Shown: positions 4,763-6,030 of the stretch, piece after piece | How the letters are laid out: each line of letters opens with the position of its first letter | How positions within the stretch are numbered: position 1 is the stretch's first letter | NCBI GenBank assembly: GCA_017463035.1 | Contig: JAFTPY010000305.1 | Coordinates: forward strand, 1 to 6,030 | Length of the DNA: 6,030 nucleotides | Direction: 5' to 3' | Origin: Lachnospiraceae bacterium | Lineage (GTDB): Bacteria; Bacillota; Clostridia; Lachnospirales; Lachnospiraceae | Position numbers and translations under genes: made by a program | The notes under the pieces: model-generated | Databases searched by the model: none | The model's input: the letters and a program-made list of their open reading frames with translations, nothing else | Told to the model about the DNA's origin: nothing

Positions 4763-5287
4763 TTAAAGAGTTTTTGACATATATAAAATCAAATCATCAT
4801 CAACGGTGCAAACCGTCTCATATTGGATACATTGTTTGCCTTGATACCATACACCGGAACCATCCGGAAGATACCCACGCTTGACATACATCCGCTGTGC
4901 ACTACCATAGGCGTCGCACAGGCCGACACCAAGGCAGACGGTATCTGCATACTGTCCGGCGATTTGCTCCGCCACGTCCATCAGTTTGTTTCCGATTCCT
5001 CTTCTTTGGTATTTTTTCAATACGTTGAAATCAAAGATTTCCGGCCAGCCTTTTCCCTTGAACGGCCCTTCATGAGCGGTCAGGTACACATACACAGAGC
5101 CGGCAGGATTTCCCTGATATACCGCTGTCAAAGCAACACATTTTCCCTCGGCCTGGTCTTTCAGTCTCATCAGACAATCGCCGATTTCCGGGTGCCATCC
5201 TTGGGCAGTGTATTCCTCATAAAAGACCCGGTCGTCCGCTTCTTCCATGTTGCGAATCACTATTTCTTCATCTTTGTAGTAGATCAT
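4763..5287 (-). CDS. GNAT-family N-acetyltransferase
   Basis: A 174-residue acetyl-CoA-dependent acetyltransferase of the GNAT fold, the usual length. The acetyl-CoA pyrophosphate loop is visible as QRRGIGN at 94-100, after the strand FDFNVLKKY and before the helix KLMDVAEQIA. A later YGSAQRMYVKRGYLPDG (about 127-143) is the typical motif B with the Tyr used in catalysis. The early strand IVIRNMEEADDRVFYEEY fits the N-terminal region. The substrate is unknown; this type includes small-molecule and antibiotic acetylating enzymes, and nothing here decides between them. The ATG at 5287 is chosen because GAGGTGG (5296-5302) is 8 bases upstream; a GTG at 5299 overlaps that site. It follows the methyltransferase by 15 bases, so the two are one operon. 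No strong terminator follows. Confidence 0.9.
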   Translation of the reverse strand: MIYYKDEEIVIRNMEEADDRVFYEEYTAQGWHPEIGDCLMRLKDQAEGKCVALTAVYQGNPAGSVYVYLTAHEGPFKGKGWPEIFDFNVLKKYQRRGIGNKLMDVAEQIAGQYADTVCLGVGLCDAYGSAQRMYVKRGYLPDGSGVWYQGKQCIQYETVCTVDDDLILYMSKTL

Positions 5288-5302
5288 TGTATTTTCCACC
5301 TC

Positions 5303-6030
5303 TTACTTTCTATTACACTTTACAGCCCTTGTCAAAAAGTGTAATTCCGTGATATCTTCCAACTGGCATTCCACATAACCGTTGATGACAAATCCGCATT
5401 CGATCTGTCCGCCGATATAATCTTCCATGGTGTGACCGTATTCTACCCAGTCACCCATCTCATCAAAATCGGAAGAACAGTACGGCATTCGGTTCACTGC
5501 TTTATAATACCCGCCGTTTTCATCATTGACAAAATCGCACATGTAATTGATGGGATTCGGAGCCGCCATAATAAAGATTCCGCCCGCCTTTAGGACGCGA
5601 TAGCATTCTTTAAATACAGGCCTTACATCCGGAACATACATAAGCGAAGTAGGGTTTACAATGTAATCGAAACTATCGTCCGAAAAACGGGATAAATCAC
5701 ACATATTTCCCTTTTCAATTCGAATGTTTAAATGTTCCGTGTTTGCGATGTTTCGGTCTTTTTCCAACATCTTTTCGGAAAGGTCCAAAACCGTCACCTC
5801 TGCACCCGCACAGGCAAGAAGCGGTGCCTGTAAGCCTCCGGCTCCCGCTAAGCATAAAACCTTTTTCCCGTTGATATCCTTTAACCATTCGGTCGGGATT
5901 TCTTTATCAAAGAACTTGAGTGATAATTGGCCCTCTCTGGCTTTTTGCATTTCTTCCGGGGTTGCACATGCAGACCAGTTCACATTGCTTTCTACCAGGG
6001 CATTGATATTTTTTTCAACCTTTTCATATA
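5303..6030 (-). CDS. Class I SAM-dependent methyltransferase (5' end outside window)
   Basis: About 241 residues are visible. The frame is open to the right edge (YEKVEKNINALVESN precede a GTG at 5983), so the start lies just outside and probably only a few residues are missing. The Rossmann-type SAM site is clear: VLCLAGAGG at about visible residues 57-65 (motif I), VTVLDLSEKML with the acidic Asp near 82 (motif II), GNMCDL near 106-111, then FDYIVNPTSLMYVPDV and VLKAGGIFIMAAPNP (motifs IV-V). The C-terminal part (NGGYYKAVNRMPYC, GDWVEYGHTMEDYIGG) probably forms the substrate lid. The target, small molecule or otherwise, cannot be told. It is the first visible gene of an operon with the acetyltransferase 15 bases downstream. 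Confidence 0.9.
   Translation of the reverse strand, partial: YEKVEKNINALVESNVNWSACATPEEMQKAREGQLSLKFFDKEIPTEWLKDINGKKVLCLAGAGGLQAPLLACAGAEVTVLDLSEKMLEKDRNIANTEHLNIRIEKGNMCDLSRFSDDSFDYIVNPTSLMYVPDVRPVFKECYRVLKAGGIFIMAAPNPINYMCDFVNDENGGYYKAVNRMPYCSSDFDEMGDWVEYGHTMEDYIGGQIECGFVINGYVECQLEDITELHFLTRAVKCNRK

Noticed and set aside
4823..5344. Plus-strand 173-codon ORF opposite the acetyltransferase
   Set aside because: It is antisense to a well-supported GNAT gene with recognisable motifs and shows no family features itself.

Overview
The window looks like a chromosomal stretch from a Gram-positive, low-to-medium GC gut-type Firmicute, most likely a Lachnospiraceae-like Clostridium relative. This is inferred from strong AGGAG-type ribosome binding sites, GTG starts, 4-bp overlapping operon genes, intrinsic hairpin/T-tract terminators, a CD3324-family protein and the style of the methyltransferase. 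No tRNA, rRNA, CRISPR array, transposase or phage gene was seen.

Layout. (1) 1-1318, + strand: the end of a MalF-type and a complete MalG-type sugar ABC transporter permease, translationally coupled. (2) 1298-1676: a gap with no protein gene that holds a strikingly base-paired, probably structured RNA of about 280 nt. Its 5' arm reuses the last codons of malG, and a hairpin follows that may end both the RNA and the convergent regulator gene. (3) 1677-2546, - strand: a MerR-family regulator with a large C-terminal ligand-type domain. (4) 2547-2788: a divergent regulatory region. It has a MerR-style promoter for the regulator (19-bp spacer with a GC-rich palindrome), a plus-strand terminator-like hairpin and further inverted repeats. 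(5) 2789-3930, + strand: two coupled half-size CHR-family (chromate-type) transporter genes, closed at 4030-4074 by a strong, probably bidirectional terminator. (6) 4140-4762, - strand: a CD3324-family helix-turn-helix protein. Its roughly 300-nt leader has its own promoter, a possible 21-residue peptide ORF and a run of six short hairpins, one of them terminator-like. (7) 4763-6030, - strand: a GNAT acetyltransferase and, upstream of it in the same operon, a class I SAM methyltransferase that runs off the window.

How it fits together. The MalF/MalG pair imports a sugar with a binding protein and an ATPase encoded outside the window. The MerR protein probably autoregulates and may control the divergent CHR pair, though its own promoter has the better operator. 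The methyltransferase and GNAT genes form one transcription unit, with the CD3324 leader cassette behind it. The two most interesting items are the structured RNA after malG and the peptide-plus-hairpins leader of the CD3324-family gene. Both are non-protein architectures that ordinary annotation would leave blank. Assigning either to a known RNA family needs covariance-model searches, which were not possible here.
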